Origin: Phytopythium helicoides
Lineage: Eukaryota > Oomycota > Peronosporomycetes > Pythiales > Pythiaceae
Direction of reading: 5' to 3'
Length of the DNA: 64,000 nucleotides
Assembly (NCBI GenBank): GCA_024867545.1
Contig: JANFNE010000003.1
Coordinates: 434,001 to 498,000, forward strand
A program made the position numbers and the translations under genes. Below, in pieces: positions 44,304 to 55,600 of this stretch. Position 1 is the first letter of the stretch; each line of letters opens with the position of its first letter. The notes below the pieces were generated by a model. It made no database searches. It saw only the letters and a program-made list of their open reading frames with translations, and was not told where the DNA came from.

Positions 44304-46610
44304 TTACCGGATATCACATACAGAGATATCCCAAAACGACACAGCAAGTAGCTTTGGGTCATCGAGGCGGCACATTTGTGGGTTTTCGTTCCTCAAAACT
44401 CGACAGCTGGTTCGTGAGGCTGTCGTAAAGAACCCTCGTTTACTCCCGTGCGACCTTGGTTTACTAGTGGTATCTTCTTCGAGCGTCCATACGGCTGAGC
44501 GGTAATTCCATAGGTGAAAGAAGGCACGGAGCAGCCCAAACGTCGAGATGATATCCCAATCGTCAAACTTCAGAACAAATTTGTTCCCGTAAACAACATA
44601 GCCAAGACGGATCAGCTCGTAGCTATCGAGATAATCGTGGCGATAAATCTTGCGAGGTTTTGACATTGATAGAACCATCGGCTTGTTTGCTGGCCAGATA
44701 GCATTGCGAGCTTTGACGGTCGCTTGAATACGCGTGCTCCACTTATAAAACCGTGCATGCCAGCTCCTCATGAATGGTGGTGTTTGTCCGAGCCCTCCTA
44801 CATTATCTTTACGGACTGCTAGGGCTCGCTCGATTCCGCTAGAACGCTTGGCTGCGAGCCGAGGGTCCTTCTCGATCTTTAGTGATCTCGCGACTAATAA
44901 TGGCAGCAGGTTTATGGATATCAGCACCACTTTCATGAGATACAACTCAAATACGTTGCCGTTGACGCGGAGAGCAACTGATGGTATAAACAGATCGAGA
45001 AGTCTGAGCTTGTTGATTTCACTTGAGGGTAGTATAGTGGCTACACGTGAGTCTACGTTTCTGAGCCACCCGCTTTGAGCAAGTTCAATACGATAGTAAT
45101 GAGTGACACTGAGTACTATGATCGTTGGTGCAAACAGCTTGTCTGTGATACGCCGGCGCAAAATCTTGGCTACGGTGTTGAGAACGCTGTAATATACGAG
45201 TACAAACTCAACGATTGCCGGATATATCGCAAACCAAGCCTCCGACAAACCCGACTGCTCACCTTCAAAGTTGCATCCAATCGTCCAAAATGCACACAAA
45301 GTGGTCTTGAGCCGCGGTAGCACTGCAAGTGGAAGGAGATTAAAGCTTTGTGCACTAGCAACACACCCAATCCCACCACTGTGCCATCTGGTTTGATATG
45401 TGTAAAACCCCCGATGTAGCACTAACATTGAGAGCATCCACCGGGTCAGCAAAAGTGCGACTGAGAAATTGGACAGCAGGGTTTCCCAATCGTACGGGGT
45501 TTGCACAATGCGCTCGTACTCGCACTTGTACTCGAATAACCCGTATTGAGTTCCATTGCCAACGTAGATGGAATCCACATTGAAGAAGAAGTCAACAGTG
45601 ATGAACTTGAGTCCCCAACGAGAGGTGTACTTGATACTATTACAATCTGAGGTTTTGAAGCAATCCGCTTCTTTCCCAGTGAGCATATCGAATTGACGAA
45701 CCAGCATATCATACTTGGATGTCGCATAGGTGCTCAGCACTTCTGAACCCCACTTAACGCCAGTTGGGTCCTCATACCATCCATTCTTCCAAACTCCACT
45801 TGGTCGTTTCAACCACTCAATTGTTCGGTTGTGCCGAATTGACTTGTTGGCACCGCGAAATACTGCGTCTTTCCCAGAGCTGTCTGAGTATGCACCCAGC
45901 AATCTGAACACGCAAGCATCGCCATCGAGAGTTGGTATTGCATAGCGAGCGTACGGAGCATTGTCCCAGTACGGCATAATCAATATGGGTAACGAGTCGT
46001 AAAGCGCATAGGTCCTGAGGCTGTCGTAGTCGTCGACGACTCGGAGGTAGTCCTTGGTCAGATTTGAATATCCAAGCGCGGTGCAACCATCAAATATGCG
46101 TTCAAGCGTATGCCCTATGAGGTCGCAAGAGAATTTATATGTCTGATGGACCCCTGGATCAATTGCAGTGTGGTGCTGCCGGTCTACTAATCGGTACCCG
46201 ACTTTCTCCACTCCTGATGAATCGATGCACACTGCCATGTCGGACTTTAGAACTTGAGATGCTAGCATAGGCTGAAACCCGGCGTTATTCCATGTGCAGA
46301 CTACAACACGATCAGAATATGGCGCGTCGTTGTAGCCTCTGATTGGAGCTATACCGTTGCTCGGATCTTGGCCGTAATGAAACACAGCGCGCCAGCTCGT
46401 TGTATCCCAGAAGATGCACATAAACTGAGAGAAAACCATCCCGCAAATGAACGCCCACGTCGCCCACTGGTAAACTGCGCCAATAATTTGCCACAGCGAC
46501 AATCGTGGGTGTGCTTTGGCTTGACGGGTTGCGCCTCTTGATGGTGGACTCTTCGCCACTTGGATCATCCCCGGCGGCAAGTCGTCAATCGAGGGACCCA
46601 CTCGGCGCAT
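44304..46610 (-). CDS. Orphan multi-pass membrane protein
   Basis: One uninterrupted exon of 768 residues. An N-terminal cytosolic tail of about 40 residues leads to a membrane segment (VYQWATWAFICGMVFSQFMC), then a large hydrophilic region (about 70-385) with several Cys and NxS/T sites, probably lumenal or external. About five further membrane segments lie between 390 and 590 (for example LLLTRWMLSMLVLH, IVEFVLVYYSVL, VVLISINLLPLLVA). The C-terminal 170 residues are basic then end in a conserved block (YLDSYELIRLGYVVYG, FDDWDIIS, MCRLDDPKLL). It faces a paralog tail-to-tail with only about 100 bp between stops. I know of no characterised homologue; a transporter or surface receptor role would be speculation. 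Confidence 0.8.
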   Translation of the reverse strand: MRRVGPSIDDLPPGMIQVAKSPPSRGATRQAKAHPRLSLWQIIGAVYQWATWAFICGMVFSQFMCIFWDTTSWRAVFHYGQDPSNGIAPIRGYNDAPYSDRVVVCTWNNAGFQPMLASQVLKSDMAVCIDSSGVEKVGYRLVDRQHHTAIDPGVHQTYKFSCDLIGHTLERIFDGCTALGYSNLTKDYLRVVDDYDSLRTYALYDSLPILIMPYWDNAPYARYAIPTLDGDACVFRLLGAYSDSSGKDAVFRGANKSIRHNRTIEWLKRPSGVWKNGWYEDPTGVKWGSEVLSTYATSKYDMLVRQFDMLTGKEADCFKTSDCNSIKYTSRWGLKFITVDFFFNVDSIYVGNGTQYGLFEYKCEYERIVQTPYDWETLLSNFSVALLLTRWMLSMLVLHRGFYTYQTRWHSGGIGCVASAQSFNLLPLAVLPRLKTTLCAFWTIGCNFEGEQSGLSEAWFAIYPAIVEFVLVYYSVLNTVAKILRRRITDKLFAPTIIVLSVTHYYRIELAQSGWLRNVDSRVATILPSSEINKLRLLDLFIPSVALRVNGNVFELYLMKVVLISINLLPLLVARSLKIEKDPRLAAKRSSGIERALAVRKDNVGGLGQTPPFMRSWHARFYKWSTRIQATVKARNAIWPANKPMVLSMSKPRKIYRHDYLDSYELIRLGYVVYGNKFVLKFDDWDIISTFGLLRAFFHLWNYRSAVWTLEEDTTSKPRSHGSKRGFFTTASRTSCRVLRNENPQMCRLDDPKLLAVSFWDISVCDIR

Positions 46611-47265
46611 TCAGCACTGACAAGTTGATCCCTTCAAGTTGTTTGATAGACAACCGCAAACAACTTTAATCCTGGATGCAGTCTGCTGAAGAAACGTCTG
46701 TTACAATCAGCCAAAATAACGAGCAAGGAGGCAAATTAGCTCTGAAAAACGTTCGAAATCACAATCGCTGAATTCAGATGCGATGACGGATGTTTGAATG
46801 TACGATGTATACTTCAAGCATAAGAAGACTTGAATCGATAATGCTTTGGACTGCACTGTGACCCATCCCGAAGAATAAATGCAATTGAATTACGCAATAG
46901 CAACAAACCACCGGCATCAAGTTTGTTCACTCTCCCGAGCACTTTTTTGCTGTTATAGTCATAGTCCATTCACTAAATCCTTGGTTCGAACTGTTGCATA
47001 ATCAGCTGCCAGATGCATTGGCAATTTTTCACTCATCCATTCACACGCTCGGTATACTAAGCCACCCCTTAGCAGTCTTCGATATGGCTGCTGCTTCGAG
47101 TTCGGGAATTTAGAGACGCCGACTACATGTGCAACTATTCTCATTTACATGAGCTAGTATCTGTGTTAGCTCGCCCGCTGAGATTGCGTGCAGCGTGTAT
47201 TTTGATGCATCAGGATTTGTAATCTACGTGTATTAGTTGCCATTCAACCTTTACTATCGTACCTC
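46611..47265. other. Gene-free spacer
   Basis: About 655 bp, AT-rich, with no coding or repeat signal. It must hold the promoter of the membrane-protein gene on minus (46610 end) and the 3' flank of the next minus-strand gene. Confidence 0.45.
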
Positions 47266-49423
47266 TCATATCATTCCCGGGAAATTGATACGAATTTGCA
47301 CAACATCGATGCTGCGGCGAGCGCAGACGCCAGCAAAGTCAAAGATCTTTGACATTACCAGAGGGTCAAGCTCGAACCTTGACACGCCTGTTGACTGCGC
47401 GATATCTGGCGCTATCTTTGCTCTTTTCGCTTCCAGCTGTTCTCCAGTTGCCATGCTAGAGTCAAAAACACTGAGGAATGCCAATCGGCACGGCAAAGAG
47501 AACGGTTCTAGTAGCACCGAAACAGGCTCGTTGTCGAATTTGCTCAGCGCAGAGGTAACTTCCGGGTAGCAAAATGAAGGGACGTTGATCCGGAAACTTT
47601 GTAGCTTGCTGTTTTGTTTGAGCATCTCCACGATCGACTCCAGGACAGCTGGGTCCTCCCACATGCCTCTTGGATAGTTGAAGGCGCAAGCCATGCGTCT
47701 GAGATTCCGAGCAAGACGAGTGCTCCTGTCTCCGAGCTCACAGCACGAATGCAGCCATATCGTCAAAGTGGCCCTCCACGTCTTCAATATGTAGCTTCTC
47801 ATCACGATATGCTGCGATAAAATCGGCCGAACTAATGCGAACACCTTCAATTCGCAAAACTTTAAGAGTGGTGCATCCCTTGATTGCATCAAACACGCCA
47901 TCGCCCATCCTCGATGGGACGTCAATTTGTAGCTTTGTTAAACCATGGCCAATCAGCTTGATAAGCCTAGGGAGGCCTGCTGTTGCATCTTCATCTTCGT
48001 CGAACTGTAAACTTAGTGAAGTCAAATTGGATTTTGGTGGCGTGTCAGTTGGTGTAATGACATCCTTGGTGTGAGCTTGGCAAACGCCAAATCCTGGCAA
48101 AACAAGACGCACAAGTCCAGAAGTCGCGTCGTCTTGAAGTACTGTAGCGTAACCGACATCAGATCCGAGTGTAAAATTGCCAGTGGATTCGTCGTCCAAC
48201 TCCATGGGTAACATCTGCACATTTGCTCCTGCTTTTACGGTTGCTGTGATATACTCACCGCTTCCGGCGTCGCCTTTGCTCAAGTTTGTGTCGAGTTCGA
48301 ATAGAGTGCCGGTTGGGTTTGGAATCGATAGGATACTTTCCACAGCATCAATGTCTGAGCCTGTCAGGATTAAGGATTCTAGGTGAAGACTCGCTACCTG
48401 TGAGCGTGCGTGCCGCGAGAAAAACGCGTATGCCAAGTACTTCCAAACAGCAGCTCTCTCCTCTCGTTCAGAATCTAGCATGTCCGTTGCTAGCGTCAGC
48501 ATCTCAAATGGTGCAGCATTGGCGAACACAGAGCACCACCTCGCCATTTGGGATGGCTTGTGAAGCCCACCGATCACTTCAAGCTTGCCGATTTGTGGTG
48601 CTCCGTCAGCCCTCGTGCATACCACACAGTGTAGCAGCCTCCCCCATTTGACAGCAAGCTCATTCGTGAATGAACCTTCGATTTCGGGGGCTAAGGTGAG
48701 TTTTTCGAACACGATAGAGCTTTGAGTTGTCACCATTTCCTCCACGAGATTCATGGTCTCGGCCGTGAGTTCACCCCCGACTTCTAGCTTGATCGGACCC
48801 AGCACAAACGCGCACTCTAGCGGATTTGCATCAGATCCTGGAGTAGAAAGATTGAAAGGTAGACGAATACCTCCATAACGGGAGAGCAACACCTTGACGG
48901 ACTTCCACCATGTTACAAGCTGCTGCTCGTTGCCATCTGTCGCATCCAGACTAACAGCGAGTGGCACATCGCCAGACGTCAACAGTGGGTCGCCAGGCCC
49001 GGCTTTGTTGCTGCACAGATTGCAGACAGTAGTTACCGCGGCTGCGAGCCGTTCGGCGTTGTCAGGAGCTTCCAAGCCGCCAAACATTTCCGCCATCACA
49101 TCGTGGCTTTGCCCGCCGGTAGCGATTTGAAACAACACGTCCAGCTCCTGAAAGTCGCCGTGTTCCATCGTCTTCCGCACATGTCTCCCACTCATCGTGC
49201 ACAGCTCGCCAATCATGGCCTTGAGCGCGTCTCGATCGCTTTTTGCGAGCAGCCCGAGCAAAAGCAGCGCGTCTCGCACTTTCGGCAGGTCCCGGGGGTC
49301 GAACTCCGTCAGGTAAACTTGGAACAAGAACCGCTTTTCCGAGCGCTCGCGCAGGAACACGCAGTCGCGCAGCGGCCGCAGCCACTCGCGAAGCAGGTTG
49401 AACGCGGCCGCTCTGGATTCCAT
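47266..49423 (-). CDS. Second orphan leucine-rich/RNI-like repeat protein, one frame break
   Basis: The ATG at 49423 opens a clean frame of about 560 residues; at about 47745 the frame must move by one base to continue into the C-terminal 160 residues, which contain LRR-like text (VEMLKQNSKLQSFRI) and the family end motif MSKIFDFAGVCARRSI shared with the gene at 548-2668. No intron of workable size fits the join, so this is an indel (real or sequence error). The N-terminal third is helical (LLREWLRPL, DVLFQIATGG), the rest irregular leucine repeats. Intron-free like its relative. No function assigned. Confidence 0.6.
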
Positions 49424-49699
49424 GGCGAGGCAACCGAGCTCTCTCGGCTCCAAAACGGAAATGTGCGGGTTGCTCAGGTGAGGAAACCGATCTAGTTATT
49501 TCTACCAATCACATTTTGTATAGAGAAGATATTGACCGTAATTCAACCAATCACATTGGTCAGATGCAAGGAAACCTTGGGGTGAAAGCTTTTGGAAACA
49601 TGGACGGCAGACATGACGGATCAACGACTCACAGCGATCAAGTCATCAATCTGAATTCACACGTTTGCATGTATCCATCCATTCACGTCACCATACAAC

Positions 49700-52600
49700 T
49701 CAATCGAACTCGCACGAGATGCGGATCTTGCCAGCCTTCAAGGCGTCCGACACCTCGCTCTCGGGTGGTGCGCCAGCTGCACCGTCACCAAGAGACGCGA
49801 CCGACATGGAGCGCGAACTCGTTGACGCCGGATGTGACCTCCACGTCCATCTTCAAGAAACCGATCTGGTTCTTGCCTGCCGAGTCCATGAGCGGGATCT
49901 CCATGGATTCGGTTTGTCCATCCAGGTACGGCCGAGAGACGCGAGTGGCAGCGTCGCAACTGCCAGGCGCTCGTCTGACAAGACACCCTTGTCCTTCACA
50001 GCAACCACCAAATCGCCCTTTTGGAGATCGCGCTTTTGCAGCTTGAACGTCAGGCTCTCGTCCCACGACGCGTTGCCCAAGAGGGGACTGCCCTTCTTGG
50101 CGCCCTCGGCACTCGAGAATGTGATCTTGGTGGTGTTCGTGTACATCGAATCACTCTTTCCTGCGCGAACGGAGACGTACGGCGTGATGTTCGGCGTCGC
50201 ACTACCGAGGTTGCCGAGACCAAGCAGACCTCCACCCATCGAGCCAGACACCTTCAAGTCGCGGAGCGTCTTCACAGTCACCACAACATGCACATTCTCG
50301 TCACCAAGCAACGGAGCGTGGCCTTGCGGTGATTTCTTGCCGCCACCAATACCCAGGAAAGACCCACCGCTACCCGAGTTCTTGCGCAACATCACGAGCG
50401 GGTAGTCCTTTTCCGTGACAATGTGGCTCGCATTCTTCTTGATATCACCCGGTCGCACCTTGGTGTGAACCCACTCGGCCAGATCGGATGCATACTCGGG
50501 CGGCGCGAAGTCAGCGATGAGCTGGGGCATCGTCAAGAATGCCTTACCGACCGTCTTGGCGACCGTACCACCGTACGAGTCCTTCACAACAAGCTCAACC
50601 TTGTCCTCCGTTCCCTTGAGCGCAAGCTGCGTCTTCTCCTGCCACACAGGGTTAACCGTGTTGTACAGCACTCGCGTCGTCAGCACATCTTCACCGTCGA
50701 CACGAAGAACACAAAGAGGATCACACGACTTGTCCGACGCCAATGCGCTGGCACCAACCACCTCGAAAATCACACGGGTTGGCTGCTTCCCGCCCGTCGA
50801 TGTCGCGCTCACATTCTCAAGCTCTTTTCGGTTTACGTCGGCGACCACCGTACGGAGAGCGGTCAACGACCGTCGACTGCACACCAAGCGCCAGGTTGTG
50901 CGACGTTGAGGTCAGACCCTTGAGCAGAACAACACCAGGACCAGTAATGCCCTTGACAGGTTCCTTGACGAGACCAGTCACGCCACCCTTCATCGCACCT
51001 TCAACAGGCTTCGTAAAGATACCGGTGAAGCCCTTGCCGAGATCCTTCGCAAACTTAAGACCCGCGTTTTGGTTCGAGTCGTCGGCACCAGCGTTCGACT
51101 CGTCTTCGCTCTCATCTGCAAACTCACCAACAAAGCGGTCCAGCGAGCCGGTAATCTTGGCCACAGACGAAGCGCCTGATTTGACGATTGTCTTACCGAG
51201 CACCTTAACACCCTGGCCGCGCGTCTGCGACTCGCCTGATAGCTCGTCTTTCGTGATTTTCAGGAACTCAACAACACCCGAGCCCAGATCTTCAACGAGA
51301 CCGATCGGGTTGCCAATGATATCCACGCTTCCGACAAGACGGTAAGCCTTGCATGACACCTTGACGCACAAAGTTTTGCACAAGCTGGCTCTGCAAACGA
51401 GCCTTTGTCGTGAAGCAGCGCATGATCACGATCTCGCTAAAGTTGAACGTTGGAGATCCACTCAGGTTTGAGCCAATAAGTCCAACCACCTGACTAATCA
51501 GCCCGAAACACAACCGATCGGCCACCCGCAGGCAACACTGTCGCCTGCAATGTCCTTCCGAGTGATTGAATACTCCAAATCGATGGTAATCGACTTAATG
51601 CGTAACACATCAAAGTACACGAGGTCTGTCTGGATACCACCACCATCTGGACCACTGATCTGCACAACAGGCACAGCAGGTACTCGACGCGAAAGAGTCG
51701 TCTCCAGTGTTAACATGGAGCGGTGGGCAAGCGTTGCATCCGAGACCAAGTACGGGTCCACGAGCTTCACTAAGGTCACCAAGTAGTCGATATCTACCTT
51801 CACGGCCAGGTCGCCAAGCGAAAACTCAAGCAACTTGTATGTGCCCACACGCGCAGCCAAGTCAGCATCCAGATGAGCTTGAGGAACGGCTCAGGCTCCG
51901 CATCCTTCCCTTTCCCGACTAAGCTGTCGCTGTAGCCCGTGTCTGCGGGGTTCATGATCACCGGGAACTTTGCACGCGATAACATGTTGTCGACTTGGAA
52001 GTGGAACAGCGAAAGGGTCCACTGCAGAGACGAGGGAGGCTTCTCAGCTTGGAAAGAGTCGGCCGACAGGAAGAAAACTTCCTGGGGATATGCGTCGAAC
52101 AGTGACATACCAAAACCGTCAAAGCGCACGTCGAACGACGAAGCAAACAGCATCTTCCGCTGCTGGAACTCGTTCTCAATCTGCGCTTCCTGGTTCTCCA
52201 GGCGACTAACCTCCAGCTCCTTCTCAACAAACTTCAGCACACGGGTGCTCTCTTCAACCACGACTTGCACGATCACTTCGACCTCTTGCTTTTTCTCGCC
52301 TTCGGGAGCCAGATGCATCGTAATCGATTCCAAGTAGCCAACGAAGTCAATGTCGTACTTTTTAGTCTGCTTCTTTGGCGCGTCCATATGAGTAGCCTGA
52401 ATTTCGACAATGCGTTCCTTGGACAGTGGATTGTACCACGCAAACGAGTGCCACTCGCCAGAGTTCACGACTGCGCTTGTTTCCTTGCCACCACCACGGA
52501 AGAATGTGGACTCACCCAGCTGAGAGCACGTGATTGTGAACGGCGTGTAATTCTCGATACGGTAGGGCGGAGAGCTGGATACATCACTCAGGATCACATA

Positions 52601-55600
52601 GACGTACATGTCCACGACCTGAACACTCGCCTGGCAAATAATCGAACGCTCGCGCTTCGGGGAGTACATCTGGAGGTAGACATCACCAGCAGCGTTGATA
52701 GGCACTGCAAATGACCAGCCCTTTGTAGCCTCTCCACCCCACTCGTCCGAGAACGAAAAGGAGATGTATCGTTGGCAGCTTGCCATAGATTCGTTCTTCT
52801 TCAAGGTTGCAAAATGGTACATTGGAGAGGTCTGTCCATGCTCCAGCACAGAATGGAGTGACTTCACGTCTTCCGAGCTGCGCTTGTGGAACAAGTCGTC
52901 AACTGAGACGGGGTCCGTCTCCGCTGTAGCAAACGTTTGTACAAAGAGTTGTTGATTCAGATTGTTCTGGACGAAGTAGCGTGGGCTGAAAGTGAGGGCA
53001 ATGCCCGATTCAAACACGCCGTAGAGACCCTCGACCTTGACAGCAAACACACTCGGACCACAGACACACTCGCCGCTGGTATTGACAGTCGTCGTATTCA
53101 TCGGCTCGGACCATTCAGCATTCTGCACTGCGTGCTCCGACATTCGCTGTCGAAGTGTACGCTGTTTCTGGGATTGAGCCGAGTAAGCTCCACGCCTTAG
53201 GACGACGATCGACCTTCCCCAGCGGCTTCAAGCTCAGACGGTCATTGGCGAGCGATGTCATCACAGGATAGTTGAAATCGTCAGAAGTCTCCATTGCCGT
53301 CAGGGAGCTCTTCTTCGCCCCTGGTACCGTCGAAGCAAGCGCAAACTTGACCGAAGTGTTGTTGATAATCCAGTAGGGACTGAAGAAGCGAACCATCCGA
53401 GGCTGGTTCGGCTGCGTGATACGGTCCATCTTGAACTGAATTCCATTCCCGAGGTCAACAGACTCTATCGCAGTAGTAAACTGCTCCACCTTGCTGTGGA
53501 CAGCCATGAGCAGTGGCTTCGACCAAGAAGAGACAACAGCATCACCAGATTGATGACCCTGGTCGAGAACCAAGCGCATGCTTAGGTAGCCAGGGGTAGA
53601 GTCCGGAGACACCAGACACCTCTGCTTCATGGCCTGCCTTGACAACTCCGTGAAGGACTTCCGTTCCCGCTTCTGGCTCGCCGCTACCATGCAGCAGTCC
53701 CTCCAACCGCGAGAACTCCTTCGTGACATCCCGCGACGACTTGGTTCGGTATTCCACAAAGCGATACTCGAGAGCGTAAGGAAGCGAGTTTCGTACAACG
53801 AATGCTGGCAACAGTGCAAGCTCCCACTCAAATTGCGAATTCAGGAACCATCGTCGAAGAATCACGTTCGGAGTCAGCTGCTTCAGAACCTTGGACGACG
53901 TCTCCTCTGTCTCACCATACACAATTGCGCCACCCCGACGTTGGTTGAGCTTCGACTGATGGTTCTTCTCGTGCTCTGCCAGTTCGTCCGTCGCTGCACC
54001 CGACGTGAGCACATCATTGTTGAGCGTCGCCTTTATGATCCACTGTTCATAATGCTCTGGGCGAGCATAGAACTCTGTGATACCCATGAGTACAGAAATT
54101 GGTAGAGCGATGCGAGCGTTTGGTCGAAGAGTGATGACTGGAGAGCTCGAAGCCTGACGGCCCTCTCCACCGACCTCAAGGTACTTCACTTCGTATGTCT
54201 GCGAACTGTGGTTAATGAAGAAAAAGTTGGGCTTCAAGACAACGCGCTGGCGCGTCGGGTTTTCCAACCTCGACACCGCTGTGATGAACAGCGTGGATGG
54301 GGCGTCTCCTTCCGTGGAAACACCAATGTTCGTGTTGCCGAATGCTGGAATCGTTGTGCTCTTGCCGCTCCTGCCCCATTGGTCAATCTCTACGTTGTCG
54401 AGCACAGTTGTTCCGTCCTTGATAACTCCGCCTTCGATGTGCACGTGCTCACCAGCTGCGATCGTAACCTTCTCATCGCTTCCATTCCACTGGACGGTCA
54501 CCTTCGAACCCGTCAAGTTTTGAACCAGACAGTCGGTGCTTTCGTGAGTACGGCCGGAAACGGCAGATCGGAATCCCTCTTGGTGCTTCTGCAGTGCGTT
54601 GCGTTGCGCTTCTCCATCAAGAGCGTCCATCAGTGCACGGTAGGTTTTCAGCACGCCTGGAGTAATGTTGATCTGGAATCGCTTGGCTGCCTCGACAAGC
54701 ACCGAGAATCCGTTCTCTTCGCGTCCAGAGGACAGACCCGCTACGATGTCCCACGGCTCGATAATGTACTCCATGTCATTTGCGAGTTCGCTGTAGCATG
54801 ACGACGCAATCTTTACACCAAACAGCAACGTCCACTCGCAGTGGTTCGAGGTTGCCAAACCAGCCCAGTCGACGGTACCAATCTCGTTGATCTCGGAGGC
54901 CGAAAGCTCCAACGACAACTTCACATCTCGTACCAGGAAGTCACCGCGGCAAAAGCGCGCAGGGCAGCTCCACATCAGTCAACACGAAGCGTAAGTTACC
55001 CATCTGGATGTCGGTCGTAAACTCAAGTTCCTTCTTGACGGGATTCACTGTCTGCGCCAAGGTGACGAGTTGCTCTGCCTCCTCAAGAGCAGCACTGAAA
55101 ATGCCGTCCTTCTTCTTCTTTGCAATCACCTTCGCAGCACTACGGTACTCGCTGATACCACCACAGTGAGCAAAAGGCTGAAGCAGCCAGCTGCAAATGG
55201 TTCTGTTCTTCTCGTTTTCGTCAATCGCAGGTAGAACCAACTCATCCCAGCACAGCTTGGCCGCTTCATAATTCTGCAACAAACGCACAAGCTTCTTCTG
55301 AACATCCAGCGGCAACTGTGCACCAAAACTATGGTTCACCACTCGCGTCTCGTTTTCAAAAAGCTCCCAAAATCGGGCCTTAAATGCCGGTCGCTTCACC
55401 CACTCCTCCACTTGTTCCATATTGGTAACCTTGGTGTCGCACAGTCGGTTGATGACCACGTACGAATGATATTCGTTACCACGGAGGTTCAAGAAACCAT
55501 TGAGGGATCCACTGCCGTCATAGTTCGTCGCGGATTCTGCATTAGCGGCTCCGGTGAGCATGTCGTCGCGAAGGTATTCGCGCAGTTCATCGAACTCAAT

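Noticed and set aside
47720..47770. A short intron (GTGAGC...ACAG) explaining the frame change in the second LRR-like gene
   Set aside because: It would be 16 bp long, too short to splice.
49700..55000. Treating the VPS13 frame changes as introns
   Set aside because: Joins lack GT...AG pairs at workable distance; the only matches would be introns of 12-21 bp, far below the 50-76 bp seen elsewhere.
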